Counted from the first letter of the stretch, positions 9,301-16,606 are shown. The stretch: 64,000 nucleotides of DNA from Desulfovibrio mangrovi (GCF_026230175.1 NZ_CP104208.1:3410001-3474000); one strand, 5' to 3'. A program made the numbers and translations. The notes: generated from the sequence alone by a model not told the origin.

Positions 9301-9645
9301 ATGACCATGCACGCCGCCAAGGGGTTGGAATTCAAGGCGGTGTTCCTGCCTGCGCTGGAAGACGGTATCATGCCTTTTGCCGGAACGGGCGTTCTGACGG
9401 GAAAGGCCGACAGGAATGAAGGGAGTTATGACACGGAAGAGGAGCGCAGGCTCCTGTATGTGGGCATGACGCGCGCCGAGCAGGCGCTGTTCCTGAGCTG
9501 GTCAGGCAAGCGCATGCTTTATGGCCGCGAATTGCGGCTCAAGGCGTCTCGTTTTCTCGCGGTATTGCCGCAGGATGCGTTGAAGCGCTCGATGCTGAAG
9601 GCGCATACCAAGCGCAAGGAAAAGCAGTTGTCCCTGATGGGATAG
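6373..9645 (+). CDS. Endonuclease Q-like PHP nuclease fused to a UvrD/Rep helicase
   Basis: 1090 residues. The N-terminal part (about 1-400) is a PHP-type nuclease of the endonuclease Q kind: DLHIHSRFS at 7-15, GTGDFTHP, PAHIWTPWFSLFGSKSGFDS, ISNSDAHSGDNLGRE, and a four-Cys zinc site (KCGV then CPVCG, about 286-306). A linker of about 100 residues leads to a superfamily 1A helicase: Walker A AGPGTGKT near 533, DEIQD near 699, GDPDQSIYGFRG, TMHAAKGLEFKAVFLP and LLYVGMTRAEQALFLSW. EndoQ cuts 5' of deaminated bases and abasic sites; the helicase could unwind from that nick. The ATG at 6373 is preferred over longer starts because of its GAGG site and because PHP homology begins there. Confidence 0.9.
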   Translation: MKQFRADLHIHSRFSRATSKKLSPRYLAAWSRIKGLDVLGTGDFTHPEWLDELEEQLVLDSASGLYRLKDDRRLDHEVPEFAGTPFSGRTLFMLQGEISSIYKRGGKVRKVHNLVFMPTMEAARSFSAKLAEVGNIASDGRPILGLDSRNLLEMVLETHPLAFLVPAHIWTPWFSLFGSKSGFDSIEECFGDLSSEIFALETGLSSDPEMNWLWSHLDRFRLISNSDAHSGDNLGRECNLFSGDMSYEGIYRSLRGEALGHKFLGTLEFFPEEGKYHLDGHRKCGVVMEPGETRSRDGKCPVCGKPLTVGVLNRVLELADRQVPKQPVAQPGFASLVPLPELIGEILDVGPKTKKVMGMYARAIRTLGPELTILRDAPEEEIRKVSPLLAEGVMRMRRGEVLRQPGYDGEYGVVRVFSRKERDTFLKGATLVDLPDRHAAGIGNGAAAGLTPDEAALKTPLFASALKERQAAEDVAAVPDDELEFSFEDNDGLLPGLATVLQEAAAPKAPSIVYNEGQKQAIEAGPQPVLVMAGPGTGKTRTLVGRIMHLLDLGVSARHILALTFTRRAAREMEERLVLALGSGQATPRADTLHALGFEYWQKSYDDAPTLLSEEGARRVFSEANPDESSQRIRDAWDAINLCRERMEACTPEYRDMFVNYSTLKGSWNLADYTDLLEFWVEQVDAGVYSCPYTHVLVDEIQDLSPLQLTLIRKLVPEGGQGFFGIGDPDQSIYGFRGAHGDVLHYLQEAWPGLDIIRLTECYRSAQAVLDVAASLMAKNGAPQPLSAMRALRSDMRMFEAPSPEGEASWIGEQIRGLIGATSHSLKDAEGERLLGGELSPGDVAVLVRFKALVDPIQRTLSRLGIPCAVPENEAFWVEPRIKLILEAAGRFLGIAGRSEEEPLSCPDSMLAKGPLGVAAYLEDMPPFDRLFWKSTAFRELVRRYDELEGWAGLLNWITLQSELEQVRRRSEKVQIMTMHAAKGLEFKAVFLPALEDGIMPFAGTGVLTGKADRNEGSYDTEEERRLLYVGMTRAEQALFLSWSGKRMLYGRELRLKASRFLAVLPQDALKRSMLKAHTKRKEKQLSLMG

Positions 9646-10003
9646 CAAGGGGAAGTGCTACACTCCCGACGTGGTCATCCGGTATATCCAACGTTCATAC
9701 AGACCCGAAACCCGCGATGCCAGTTTGCGGCTGATGCCGTAGTCAAGTAACCGGCAATAGATATGCAACGGGTTTAATCTGTGTTGGAAGTAGTTTCGTA
9801 CCCCGACCATGACGAACCTCGTTATTTGATGAAGGGGGGCAGCAATTATAATGCAAACGCCATACCCGTTATCCCTTTGTGTAATGGAGGGGGCAGTTAC
9901 GGAATCGGCTGTGTTTTCAGGGCCCCGGCAACTTCTTCGTGCATGCCTTCTTATCGGCTTTTTCCGGATATTTCTGTAGGCTCAGAGCCTTTTGGAGTGA
10001 TGT
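9646..10003 (+). other. 358-bp intergenic region upstream of cbiR
   Basis: No gene is seen. It contains a plausible promoter (9825-9852). I looked for a cobalamin-riboswitch B12 box and saw none. A GGAG ribosome site at 9994-9997 sets the TTG start of cbiR. Confidence 0.5.
9825..9852 (+). promoter_or_regulatory. Candidate sigma70 promoter for cbiR-cobU
   Basis: A perfect -10 hexamer TATAAT at 9847-9852 is preceded, 16 bases upstream, by TTTGAT at 9825-9830. The leader would be about 145 nt. Confidence 0.45.
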
Positions 10004-10801
10004 TTGATTGACAGACTGGCCACTATTTCGCCCGTAACGTCAAGATCGGGACGGGTGATTGCAGCCCCCTCGTGGGTTATACGGGACTCTCTTGCGGCAA
10101 ACTGCCGTTTTCTTGAGGGAAAGGTTGACGAGGTGGGGTTGCTTTTCTTCGAGACGAAGGCGTGTCTGGAATATCTGGACACCGACCTGCCGGGGAATCT
10201 TGCGAAACTGGAATTGGACTGGCATGTCCATCTGCCGCTGGATCTGGACTGGAACGACCCGCACACGGCAACCGGTATCTGCCTTGCCCTGATGGAGAAA
10301 ATCGCCTATCTGGGCGTGCGGCGTGCGGTGTTGCACCCTCCCCGGCAGGGGGTCGATTTTTCCGGAAATGCATCGGGAGCCATGCGGGCTTTGGAAATAT
10401 TTGCCGCAGGCTGGGAGCAGGCCGGGTTTGCAATCCGCGACTGCATGCTGGAGAATGTCTCCGGCGCTGATCTGACGGATATCTGGCACGTTGTGCGTGA
10501 AGCAGGGTATAGTGTGTGTCTGGACACGGGGCACATGCTGTCCTACCGTCAATATGGGCTTCTTGAATTGCCAGACCTGCAGGGACGGGTGCGCATGGTG
10601 CATCTCAATGCCCCGGGGCCCGACGGCAGACACCTGCCTCTGACGGCGTTGACGCCGGAAGAGCAGGCCCTTGTGGCCCGAATGCTGCAAACGGCGGACG
10701 ACGATGCCGTGCTGATGATGGAGATTTTTGACTGGACTGGCATAGCGGATTCCATGCCGCTGCTGGATGCCATGCTCGGCAGCACAAGGGAGATCGCATG
10801 A
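10004..10801 (+). CDS. cbiR: Cobamide-remodelling phosphodiesterase CbiR-like TIM-barrel protein
   Basis: 265-residue protein of the AP-endonuclease-2/xylose-isomerase-like TIM-barrel superfamily. Probable metal-ligand segments are DWHVHLPLDL, RRAVLHPP, CMLENVSG, VCLDTGHM, VHLNAPG and LMMEIFDW. CbiR cleaves the nucleotide loop of cobamides so the cobinamide part can be rebuilt with another lower ligand. The gene overlaps cobU (adenosylcobinamide kinase) by 4 bp, which is the genomic pairing expected for that role and is the main support for the name. Translation starts at TTG 10004, with GGAG 6 bases upstream; the nearby ATG at 10000 meets a stop after three codons. Confidence 0.75.
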   Translation: MIDRLATISPVTSRSGRVIAAPSWVIRDSLAANCRFLEGKVDEVGLLFFETKACLEYLDTDLPGNLAKLELDWHVHLPLDLDWNDPHTATGICLALMEKIAYLGVRRAVLHPPRQGVDFSGNASGAMRALEIFAAGWEQAGFAIRDCMLENVSGADLTDIWHVVREAGYSVCLDTGHMLSYRQYGLLELPDLQGRVRMVHLNAPGPDGRHLPLTALTPEEQALVARMLQTADDDAVLMMEIFDWTGIADSMPLLDAMLGSTREIA

Positions 10802-11337
10802 TCCGTCTTATTCTGGGAGGAGACAAGTCCGGCAAGTCGGCCTACGGTCTTCAGGTGTTTGAGCAGGGTGAAGGCCCGCGTCTGCTGCTGGCCACGGGGC
10901 AGGCGCAGGATTTTGCTTTCCGCCGCCAGATTCTTGACCACCGCACCGCCCGCAAGGCGGAGATTCAGGTGCGTGAGACCGGTGCCGGTCTGGTATCTGC
11001 CCTGCAGGAAGCTTCCGGCAGCTACCGTTCCATCCTTGTGGACAGTCTGGATTTCTGGCTTTTCGCCTGTGCAGGGAGTTCTGTAGCCGATGCTGACAGC
11101 ACGGGCGGCGGGCATGCCGACCATACACGGTCCTTGATTGCCTGCCTTGCAAATTTGCCGCAGGGGACGGACGTGACATTCGTTTCCTGCGAAGCCGGAT
11201 TGGGGGCAATTCCGGCCAGCGCCGAGGTTCGACGCTTTGTGCGCGATCTGGGGGCGCTCAATCAGGCGGTAGCCGCTGTGAGTCACGAGGTGTGCCTCAT
11301 GGTTGCGGGATTGCCGTTGTATCTGAAGAGGTCTTGA
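10798..11337 (+). CDS. cobU: Adenosylcobinamide kinase / adenosylcobinamide-phosphate guanylyltransferase
   Basis: 179 residues, the expected CobU length. A P-loop GGDKSGKS lies at residues 7-14, the guanylylated-His region is ILDHRTARK, then VDSLDFWL, CEAGLGAIPAS and the C-terminal VRDLGALNQAVAAVSHEVCL, which matches the family. CobU phosphorylates adenosylcobinamide and transfers GMP to it during lower-ligand assembly. The ATG overlaps the cbiR stop (ATGA), implying translational coupling: CbiR would supply the cobinamide that CobU activates. The N-terminal half is more divergent than the C-terminal half. Confidence 0.87.
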   Translation: MIRLILGGDKSGKSAYGLQVFEQGEGPRLLLATGQAQDFAFRRQILDHRTARKAEIQVRETGAGLVSALQEASGSYRSILVDSLDFWLFACAGSSVADADSTGGGHADHTRSLIACLANLPQGTDVTFVSCEAGLGAIPASAEVRRFVRDLGALNQAVAAVSHEVCLMVAGLPLYLKRS

Positions 11338-11340
11338 CGC

Positions 11341-12462
11341 ATGTCCTATTTCAGAAAGCTGGAACCGGGTCTTTCCAATATGCTGGAGCTGTTCTCCCGC
11401 GATGAGCGTTGGCTCATCGTGGTGAACGCGGACCCTGACGCCATGGCCTCCGCCCTGGCCCTCAAGCGCATCATGATCCATCGTGTGGCGGATGTGGGCA
11501 TTGCCCGCGTGAACGAAGTGACCCGCCCCGACAATCTGGCCATGATACGGTATCTGCGCATCCCCATGATGAAGCTCAACCCCACGGTGATCGCGCAGTA
11601 CGACCGCTTCGCGCTGGTGGATTCCCAGCCCCACCACCATCCCCTGTTCAAGGAACTGCATTTTTCTCTCGTCTTCGACCACCATCCACTTTCGGCAGAA
11701 CACCCCGTGGTGGTGGACTATAAGGATATCAAGACGGAATACGGGGCCAACTCCACGCTCATGACGGAGTACCTGTACAATCTGGGCATCCGCCCCGGTA
11801 ACAGGCTCGCCACGGCGCTGGTCTACGGCATCAAGACCGACACGGGCAGCTTTGAACGCGAATTCTGCGACGTTGATGTCCGGGCGTTCCGTTACCTTTC
11901 CAAGTGGTCGAATCAGGCGCTGCTGTCGCGCATTTCCCGCAGTGAATTCCGGCTGGGCTGGCTGGATTATTTCTCCCGTGCTGTTTCCAGCATGCACAAG
12001 ATCAAGTCGGGCTTCATGACCTATGTGGGCGAAGTGCCCAATGCCGATGCGTTGGTGGTGATAGCGGACTTCTTCATGCGCGTGCATGAAATCCGCTGGG
12101 TCGCCGTGGCAGGCGTGAGCGAGGACAAGCTGGTCATCATCTTCCGTGGTGACGGCGTGACCCGTGATCTTGGCCGTTTTGCCAACATGCAGTTCGGCGA
12201 CATCGGTTCCGCGGGCGGCCACAAGGCCATGGCCCGTGCCGAGATTCCCATTGAAAAACTGGCGGGCAAGGATCTTGAAATGTATGTGCTCAAACGCCTG
12301 CTTTCGCCGCGCAAAAAGCCCAAGGCCGTTGCTCCCTGCGAGGATGAGGCCAAGGGAACGCAGCAGAAGCCCAAGGAGGCTGTCAAAGCCCTGCCTGCCG
12401 GGAAAGGAGGCAGCGGGCAGAAGGCCCTTGCCGAAGCTCCGCCCAAGGCTGCGAAAAACTAG
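11341..12462 (+). CDS. DHH/DHHA1 phosphoesterase (NrnA-like) with a Lys/Ala-rich tail
   Basis: 373 residues. DHH motifs include VVNADPDAMASALAL near 27-41, the second acidic motif FALVDSQPHHHP, the signature FDHHPL near 115, and a C-terminal DHHA1 GGHKAMARA near 300. The family includes nanoRNases and cyclic-dinucleotide phosphodiesterases, and the exact substrate cannot be read from sequence. The last 60 residues are a low-complexity basic tail rich in Lys, Ala and Pro, outside the enzyme core. It begins 3 bp after cobU and is followed by a terminator, so it is the third gene of the cbiR-cobU transcript. Confidence 0.87.
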   Translation: MSYFRKLEPGLSNMLELFSRDERWLIVVNADPDAMASALALKRIMIHRVADVGIARVNEVTRPDNLAMIRYLRIPMMKLNPTVIAQYDRFALVDSQPHHHPLFKELHFSLVFDHHPLSAEHPVVVDYKDIKTEYGANSTLMTEYLYNLGIRPGNRLATALVYGIKTDTGSFEREFCDVDVRAFRYLSKWSNQALLSRISRSEFRLGWLDYFSRAVSSMHKIKSGFMTYVGEVPNADALVVIADFFMRVHEIRWVAVAGVSEDKLVIIFRGDGVTRDLGRFANMQFGDIGSAGGHKAMARAEIPIEKLAGKDLEMYVLKRLLSPRKKPKAVAPCEDEAKGTQQKPKEAVKALPAGKGGSGQKALAEAPPKAAKN

Positions 12463-12496
12463 TTCCGTCCGTTTGGATGCCGCTGTCCGATAAACG

Positions 12497-12531
12497 AAAA
12501 ACCCGCCACAGACCGTAGGCGGGTTTTCTTT
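12497..12531 (+). terminator. Rho-independent terminator after the DHH gene
   Basis: Stem AAAACCCGCC (12498-12507) with GGCGGGTTTT (12518-12527), a 10-base loop and a T-rich tail. Confidence 0.88.
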
Positions 12532-12918
12532 TGGGCCTGTGTGCTGCCGGTTGCCGACGGCAGAACAGCTTGCGGAGGTAAGCGAGGCCGGAAACAGGTG
12601 GCGGGGCGGAGAGCCATGCCGTGCCGTGCCGCAAGTTGCCTGTATGGCACGGGTGGCTGCGGGGTCGTCGGCGTTGCGCGTCGGGGCCTCAACGATACTA
12701 CCTGGCTGAGCCTGTCTCAGAGTGACGGATGTTCTCTCGACAGTCCGATAAGGAGCCGCCGACATGTCCGTATGCCGTAGCGCTCTCCGTCCCGCCTGCG
12801 GAAAACCGGTCCTAGTAGCGGTTTTCCGAAAATGGTTGATGTCGGCAGGTGCCTCTTTCCTTGCTCCGTCAGCGTCCTGCCGGAGTCCGTCAGGCGTCTT
12901 GCGTCCCTGCCGGTCCTG
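12532..12918. other. Intergenic region between the converging DHH and EAL genes
   Basis: No convincing gene. It holds a perfect 10-bp inverted repeat at 12799-12808 and 12819-12828 with a 10-base loop and no T-run on either strand. This may act as a 3' stem-loop for the minus-strand EAL transcript. Confidence 0.4.
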
Positions 12919-14184
12919 TCATGTGCCGCATGCGCAGATGGCCTGTTCATGCAGCGGGGCCATGTTGCTCTGTTCCATCACGTCAAGGCACAGCACATAG
13001 GGTTTGCCTTCCGAACAGGTGCAACGTGTGGCCAGCGTGATGCAGCGGTTGCCTGAAGCCAGCGAGATGTAGGGCGCAGTGATGCACTCCTCAAGTCCGG
13101 CCTGAATGGGGATGAAATATTCCTTGAGCGAGTGGTCCGTTCCCTTTCTGGCAGGCTGGTAGATGAAGCGCTTGTTGGCGTTTATGTTCAGCGGGTTGCA
13201 CAGCGTGTCCGTCACCTGAATGCCGGTTTCGTTCAGCACGTAGAGGCATTCAAGATTGGGAAAGGTCAGCAGCTGCTCCACCATGACCTGATTGAATTGC
13301 GATGCCGCCACTGAACTGAGGATGTCTCGCACGTGGCGGATGAGAGCGCGGTGGCTGGCCTGTTGTTCCTTGTGGCGCTCATAGCGGTTCAGCGAATAGG
13401 TGCGGTAGGCCTTGGCAACCTGCCGCATCCGCGAGGTAATGTCCTCCGGTTCCGAAGCGGGAGCGGGGCGCGCAAACAAATAGCCCTGCAGCACGTCCGC
13501 ACCGGCCCCCATCAGGTAGACGGCTTCCTCCTCCTGCTCCACGCCCTCGGCCACGGTCATGGCCCCGATGCGGCGGGCGAGCGAGGTGAGCGAATTCACC
13601 ACTTCCTGCTTGTAGAATTCCTTATGGATGTTGCTGATGAGGAACCGGTCGATCTTGATGACTTCCGGTTTGATGGAAGCGATGCGTTCCAGATTGGAAT
13701 GGCCCGCCCCCACGTCATCCAGCGCGATGAGAAAACCAAGGGCACGATGCCGGTTGATGAAATGCATGAGGGCTGCCGTATCCTGCACCTGTGATTCGAT
13801 GATTTCGATAACCACGTTGTTGGGGCTTATCCCGAGCGTGTTGGCAAGTGTTTCGATATGGCCGGAGCCGACAACGGTTGCTGTCAGCAGCGAGGCGTCC
13901 ACATTGACGAAGAGCAGGAGTTCCTTTTGTTTTTCGTGCAGGGGAGCGAAATGGGTAAAGGCTTTTTCACGGCAGGCCCTGTCAAGCTTCAGGCTCAGTC
14001 CACGCAGGGCTGCAAGGGTGAAGAGCGTGTCAGGCGGGATAATCAGTTCGCCGTTGCCGACGGCACCTCTGCTCAGGGCCTCGTAACCGATGACCGTACC
14101 CTGCCGTATGGAAACCAGCGGCTGGAAATGCGTGATGATCTGACGGTTGTGGATGAGCGATTCTATGTCGAGTGTGTGGCTCAT
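12919..14184 (-). CDS. EAL-domain cyclic-di-GMP phosphodiesterase with C-terminal sensory region
   Basis: 421 residues. The EAL domain spans about 5-245 and keeps the catalytic set: YEALSRG near 33-39, VNVDAS, EIIES, DDVGAGHSN, IKIDR and AEGVE. The second aspartate pair is intact, so hydrolysis of c-di-GMP is expected. The C-terminal 170 residues lack a recognised enzyme domain and resemble a PDC/Cache-like ligand-binding region (FPNLECLYVLNETGIQV, ISLASGNRCITLA), with a Cys-rich CTC/CACG ending. No transmembrane helix is visible, so it appears cytosolic. It lies about 200 bp downstream of glnK, separated by a long hairpin. Confidence 0.88.
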   Translation of the reverse strand: MSHTLDIESLIHNRQIITHFQPLVSIRQGTVIGYEALSRGAVGNGELIIPPDTLFTLAALRGLSLKLDRACREKAFTHFAPLHEKQKELLLFVNVDASLLTATVVGSGHIETLANTLGISPNNVVIEIIESQVQDTAALMHFINRHRALGFLIALDDVGAGHSNLERIASIKPEVIKIDRFLISNIHKEFYKQEVVNSLTSLARRIGAMTVAEGVEQEEEAVYLMGAGADVLQGYLFARPAPASEPEDITSRMRQVAKAYRTYSLNRYERHKEQQASHRALIRHVRDILSSVAASQFNQVMVEQLLTFPNLECLYVLNETGIQVTDTLCNPLNINANKRFIYQPARKGTDHSLKEYFIPIQAGLEECITAPYISLASGNRCITLATRCTCSEGKPYVLCLDVMEQSNMAPLHEQAICACGT

Positions 14185-14264
14185 GGGAAATCCGGATCGT
14201 TTTCGGCGTGATCAGATGGTGTCGTGGCTGCCTGAATTTCGGTTCACGTCCGGTTGCAGAAGGG

Positions 14265-14304
14265 GCCGGACCGGCCCAAGGGTGGCGGTAAGGGCCGGTC
14301 CGGC
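14265..14304 (-). terminator. Long GC hairpin downstream of glnK
   Basis: Perfect 13-bp inverted repeat (14265-14277 with 14292-14304) with a 14-base loop. It lies 3' of the amtB-glnK genes and has no T-run, so it may stabilise the 3' end or terminate only weakly. Confidence 0.5.
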
Positions 14305-14388
14305 ATCTGTGTGTGGAGCGTGCTGCCTCTCGCGGGTGCGAGGGACATTGCCACGGGGGGGTGCGAGGGTTCCCCGTAGGCGTGCTAT

Positions 14389-14715
14389 CTATTTGACCTC
14401 TCCGGTACGGACCCGGATGGCCTTTTCAATGTCCTGTACGAAGATGATGCCGTCGCCTTCCTTTCCGGTTTTGGCCCCGGACTGGATGGCATCCAGTGCT
14501 GCATCGAGTTTGTCTTCCGTGACGCCCAGTTCCAGACGAACTTTCTTGAGCAGGTTCACTTCCATGACGACGCCGCGGTAGGTTTCGGTGAAGCCCTTCT
14601 GCTGTCCGCTGCCAAGGGTGTTGGTTACGGAGAGAGCGTAGATGCCTTTGGCGTACAGCGCCTGCTTTACCGGGGTAAGCATTTCGGGCCTGATGTATGC
14701 GATGATCAGTTTCAT
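14389..14715 (-). CDS. glnK: P-II nitrogen regulatory protein (GlnK/GlnB family) without Tyr51
   Basis: 108 residues. Family hallmarks are MKLIIAYIRP at the N-terminus, the T-loop GQQKGFTETYRG, and the ATP-site segment KTGKEGDGIIFV. Linkage to amtB identifies it as the GlnK-type partner that blocks the ammonium channel when nitrogen is plentiful. By direct residue count against E. coli GlnB and GlnK, Tyr46 is kept but the uridylylated Tyr51 is Met51, so classic GlnD control is not expected. It is translated 19 bp after amtB on the same transcript. Confidence 0.92.
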   Translation of the reverse strand: MKLIIAYIRPEMLTPVKQALYAKGIYALSVTNTLGSGQQKGFTETYRGVVMEVNLLKKVRLELGVTEDKLDAALDAIQSGAKTGKEGDGIIFVQDIEKAIRVRTGEVK

Positions 14716-14733
14716 AGTCGTATTCCTCCCTGC

Positions 14734-16107
14734 CTATTCCACGGTGAAGATCTGGAAGCCGTTGTAAGCCTCGGCGCCATGTTCACAAATATCCAGGCCC
14801 TTGAGTTCCTCTTCGCGGCTGACGCGCAGGCCCACGATGGTCTTGACGCTGGCGAAGACGATGTAGCCCATGCCGAATGCCCATGCGAAGGTAGCGCCTA
14901 CGCCGATGAGCTGGGTGATGGTCTGGCCGAAGCCGCCGCCGTATGCCAGGCCGGTAATGGAACCGTAATTGGGGTGGGCCAGCAGGCCGACCATGATGGT
15001 GCCGAACGCGCCGCATACGCCGTGTACGGAGACTGCGCCGACCGGATCGTCGATCTTGAGTACGCGGTCGATGAATTCAACTGAAAGCACTACCAGAATG
15101 CCTGCCAGAAGGCCGATGATAACTGCGCCGGTGGGGGCCACTTCGTAGCAGCCGGCGGTTATGCCGACGAGGCCTGCCAGTGCGCCGTTAAGGGTCATGG
15201 AGATGTCGGGCTTGCCGTAGCGCATCCAGACGGTGATCATGGCCCCGAGGGTGCCTGCGCAGCCGGCAAGGCTGGTGTTCACGGCGATGTAGCCGATTGT
15301 GCCGTCTGCCACGGTGGTGGAGCCGGGGTTGAAACCGAACCAGCCGAACCACAGGATGAACACGCCCAGTGCAGCCATGGGGATGTTGTGGCCGGGAATG
15401 GCTTTGGGAGTACCGTCAGGGGCGTACTTGCCCGTACGGGGGCCTACGATCATGGCTCCGGCCAGTGCTATCCAGCCGCCGACGGAGTGCACAACCGTGG
15501 AACCGGCGAAGTCAGCAAAGCCCAGATCGCCCAGCCAGCCGCCGTTACCGGTCAGGCTGCCCCATGCCCAGTGGCCGGAGACGGGATAGATGAATGCCGT
15601 CACAAGCACGCTGACAATGATGTAGGCGGGGAACTTGGTGCGCTCTGCAATGCCGCCGGAAACGATGGTGGCAGCCGTGGCCGCGAACACGGACTGGAAG
15701 AACCAGAACGTCAGGTTCCACTGCCCGCCGGCTTCAACGCCGCTGCCGGATGCCATCGCGAAATCGCTCATGCCTATGAAGCCGCCGATGTCGGTGCCGA
15801 ACATGAGGCCGTATCCGATGAAAAAGAAGATGATGGAGCCGGCCGCAAAATCCAGAAAGTTCTTCATGAGGATGTTGCTGGCGTTTTTGGCGCGGGTGAA
15901 ACCGCACTCAACAAGGGCAAAGCCCGCCTGCATGAACATTACCAGAATGGCTGCAATGAGCGTCCAGAGAATGTTCGCGTTGTCCTGAGTCAGCATGGCG
16001 GGGGCGTCTTCTGCCATGGCCGTGGTGCTGAGGAGCAGAGTGAGTGCTGTGGCCCCGCCCAGAGCGGGGAGCAGCGTCCGCAACTGTGAAATACTTTTCG
16101 AAAGCAT
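14734..16107 (-). CDS. amtB: Ammonium transporter AmtB
   Basis: 457 residues. An N-terminal signal peptide (cleavage likely after TAMAED) is followed by 11 membrane helices. The twin-histidine pore residues are visible in VVHSVGGWIALAGA and VSVHGVCGAFGT, and the signature ALVECGFTRAKN is present. The ATG at 16107 has an ideal AAGGAGGAATCC ribosome site; an in-frame start 27 bp upstream lacks one. It conducts ammonia/ammonium inward and is the partner of the downstream P-II protein. A sigma54-type promoter lies 57 bp upstream, so induction under nitrogen limitation is likely. Confidence 0.95.
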   Translation of the reverse strand: MLSKSISQLRTLLPALGGATALTLLLSTTAMAEDAPAMLTQDNANILWTLIAAILVMFMQAGFALVECGFTRAKNASNILMKNFLDFAAGSIIFFFIGYGLMFGTDIGGFIGMSDFAMASGSGVEAGGQWNLTFWFFQSVFAATAATIVSGGIAERTKFPAYIIVSVLVTAFIYPVSGHWAWGSLTGNGGWLGDLGFADFAGSTVVHSVGGWIALAGAMIVGPRTGKYAPDGTPKAIPGHNIPMAALGVFILWFGWFGFNPGSTTVADGTIGYIAVNTSLAGCAGTLGAMITVWMRYGKPDISMTLNGALAGLVGITAGCYEVAPTGAVIIGLLAGILVVLSVEFIDRVLKIDDPVGAVSVHGVCGAFGTIMVGLLAHPNYGSITGLAYGGGFGQTITQLIGVGATFAWAFGMGYIVFASVKTIVGLRVSREEELKGLDICEHGAEAYNGFQIFTVE

Positions 16108-16163
16108 GGATTCCTCCTTATCGTGGGTAAACACCCTGTTCCCGTATCGTTTGCTCCTCTCAA

Positions 16164-16179
16164 AGCATCTTGCGTGCCA
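16164..16179 (-). promoter_or_regulatory. Sigma54 (-24/-12) promoter for amtB-glnK
   Basis: On the minus strand the site reads TGGCAC, 5 bases, ATGCT. The -24 element is perfect, and the -12 element has the required GC with one mismatch to TTGCT. Transcription would begin near 16153, giving a leader of about 45 nt. Confidence 0.72.
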
Positions 16180-16353
16180 TTTTGATTAACGTGCTGCAAT
16201 TATTGTATATGTGAAAAAGTGCTGCGTTTTTGTAGTTTTCAAAAATCATTATTTTTACAAAAATGTACTAGTCTGTGTCATCTGAATTAACGAAATTGTA
16301 AATCTACGATATTTTGTGGTTTGATAATAATCGCAAAAATGTTTATTTCGTGG

Positions 16354-16382
16354 TTGACAGGGGTGATGCTCTCACCTATCTT
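16354..16382 (+). promoter_or_regulatory. Sigma70 promoter of the aromatic amino acid supraoperon
   Basis: TTGACA at 16354-16359, a 17-bp spacer and TATCTT at 16377-16382. The spacer contains a 5-bp inverted repeat, GGTGA/TCACC (16362-16366, 16372-16376), that could be an operator. The predicted start is near 16389, about 40 nt before the leader peptide. Confidence 0.82.
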
Positions 16383-16426
16383 CCCCGAAACTGATCCACT
16401 GAGGATCGAAAGGACTGTTTCTCAAG

Positions 16427-16531
16427 ATGACCAACTTCACCGCCAACTTTGCCAACAGCTTCAATGCCGAATTCTATTTTTGGTATTACTTTAGCTATGG
16501 GAAAGCCCGTGGTGAGCTTGATCGTGCCTAA
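16427..16531 (+). CDS. Aromatic-rich leader peptide of the aro-trp supraoperon
   Basis: A 34-codon ORF between the promoter and an intrinsic terminator. Residues 16-22 read FYFWYYF (bases 16472-16492), followed by Tyr24. Four more Phe sit at 4, 8, 12 and 16, giving 11 aromatic residues in 34. The combination of Phe, Tyr and Trp codons matches the three end products of the operon. AAAGGA lies 12 bases before the ATG. Codons 27-29 (16505-16513) can pair with the 5' arm of the terminator, so stalling on the aromatic cluster should favour read-through. The peptide itself probably has no function beyond being translated. Confidence 0.83.
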   Translation: MTNFTANFANSFNAEFYFWYYFSYGKARGELDRA

Positions 16532-16606
16532 CCAGCTGAAGAAACAGAACTAGGGAAAGGGTACAAGACAAGGGCCGCGGGCGAAAGCCGGCGGCCCTTT
16601 TTGTTT
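16505..16606 (+). promoter_or_regulatory. Transcription attenuator (antiterminator/terminator) of the aro-trp supraoperon
   Basis: Terminator: stem 16572-16578 with 16591-16597, inner GGC-GAAA-GCC hairpin, then TTTTTGTTT to 16606. Alternative fold: 16505-16513 pairs with 16574-16582 over 9 contiguous base pairs (two G.U), which destroys the terminator. The upstream strand begins 12 nt after the last codon of the FYFWYYF cluster, so it would be exposed when a ribosome stalls there. Confidence 0.75.

Noticed and set aside
9646-10003. Possible cobalamin riboswitch before cbiR-cobU
   Set aside because: I searched for a B12 box and could not find one, and no conserved multi-helix arrangement is apparent by eye.
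10549-12765. 738-codon open frame on the minus strand opposite cbiR, cobU and the DHH gene
   Set aside because: It is a shadow of the high-GC plus-strand genes. The translated product is His/Gly/Gln-rich with no motif, and the real genes on the other strand are convincing.
12717-12950. 77-codon minus-strand ORF running into the EAL gene end
   Set aside because: No ribosome site or recognisable sequence, and it overlaps the 3' end of a clear gene in another frame.
16265-16272. GTACTAGT, resembling half of the enterobacterial TrpR operator
   Set aside because: Only one half-site is present, and it is more than 80 bp upstream of the promoter. No trpR gene is in the window, and attenuation explains control better.
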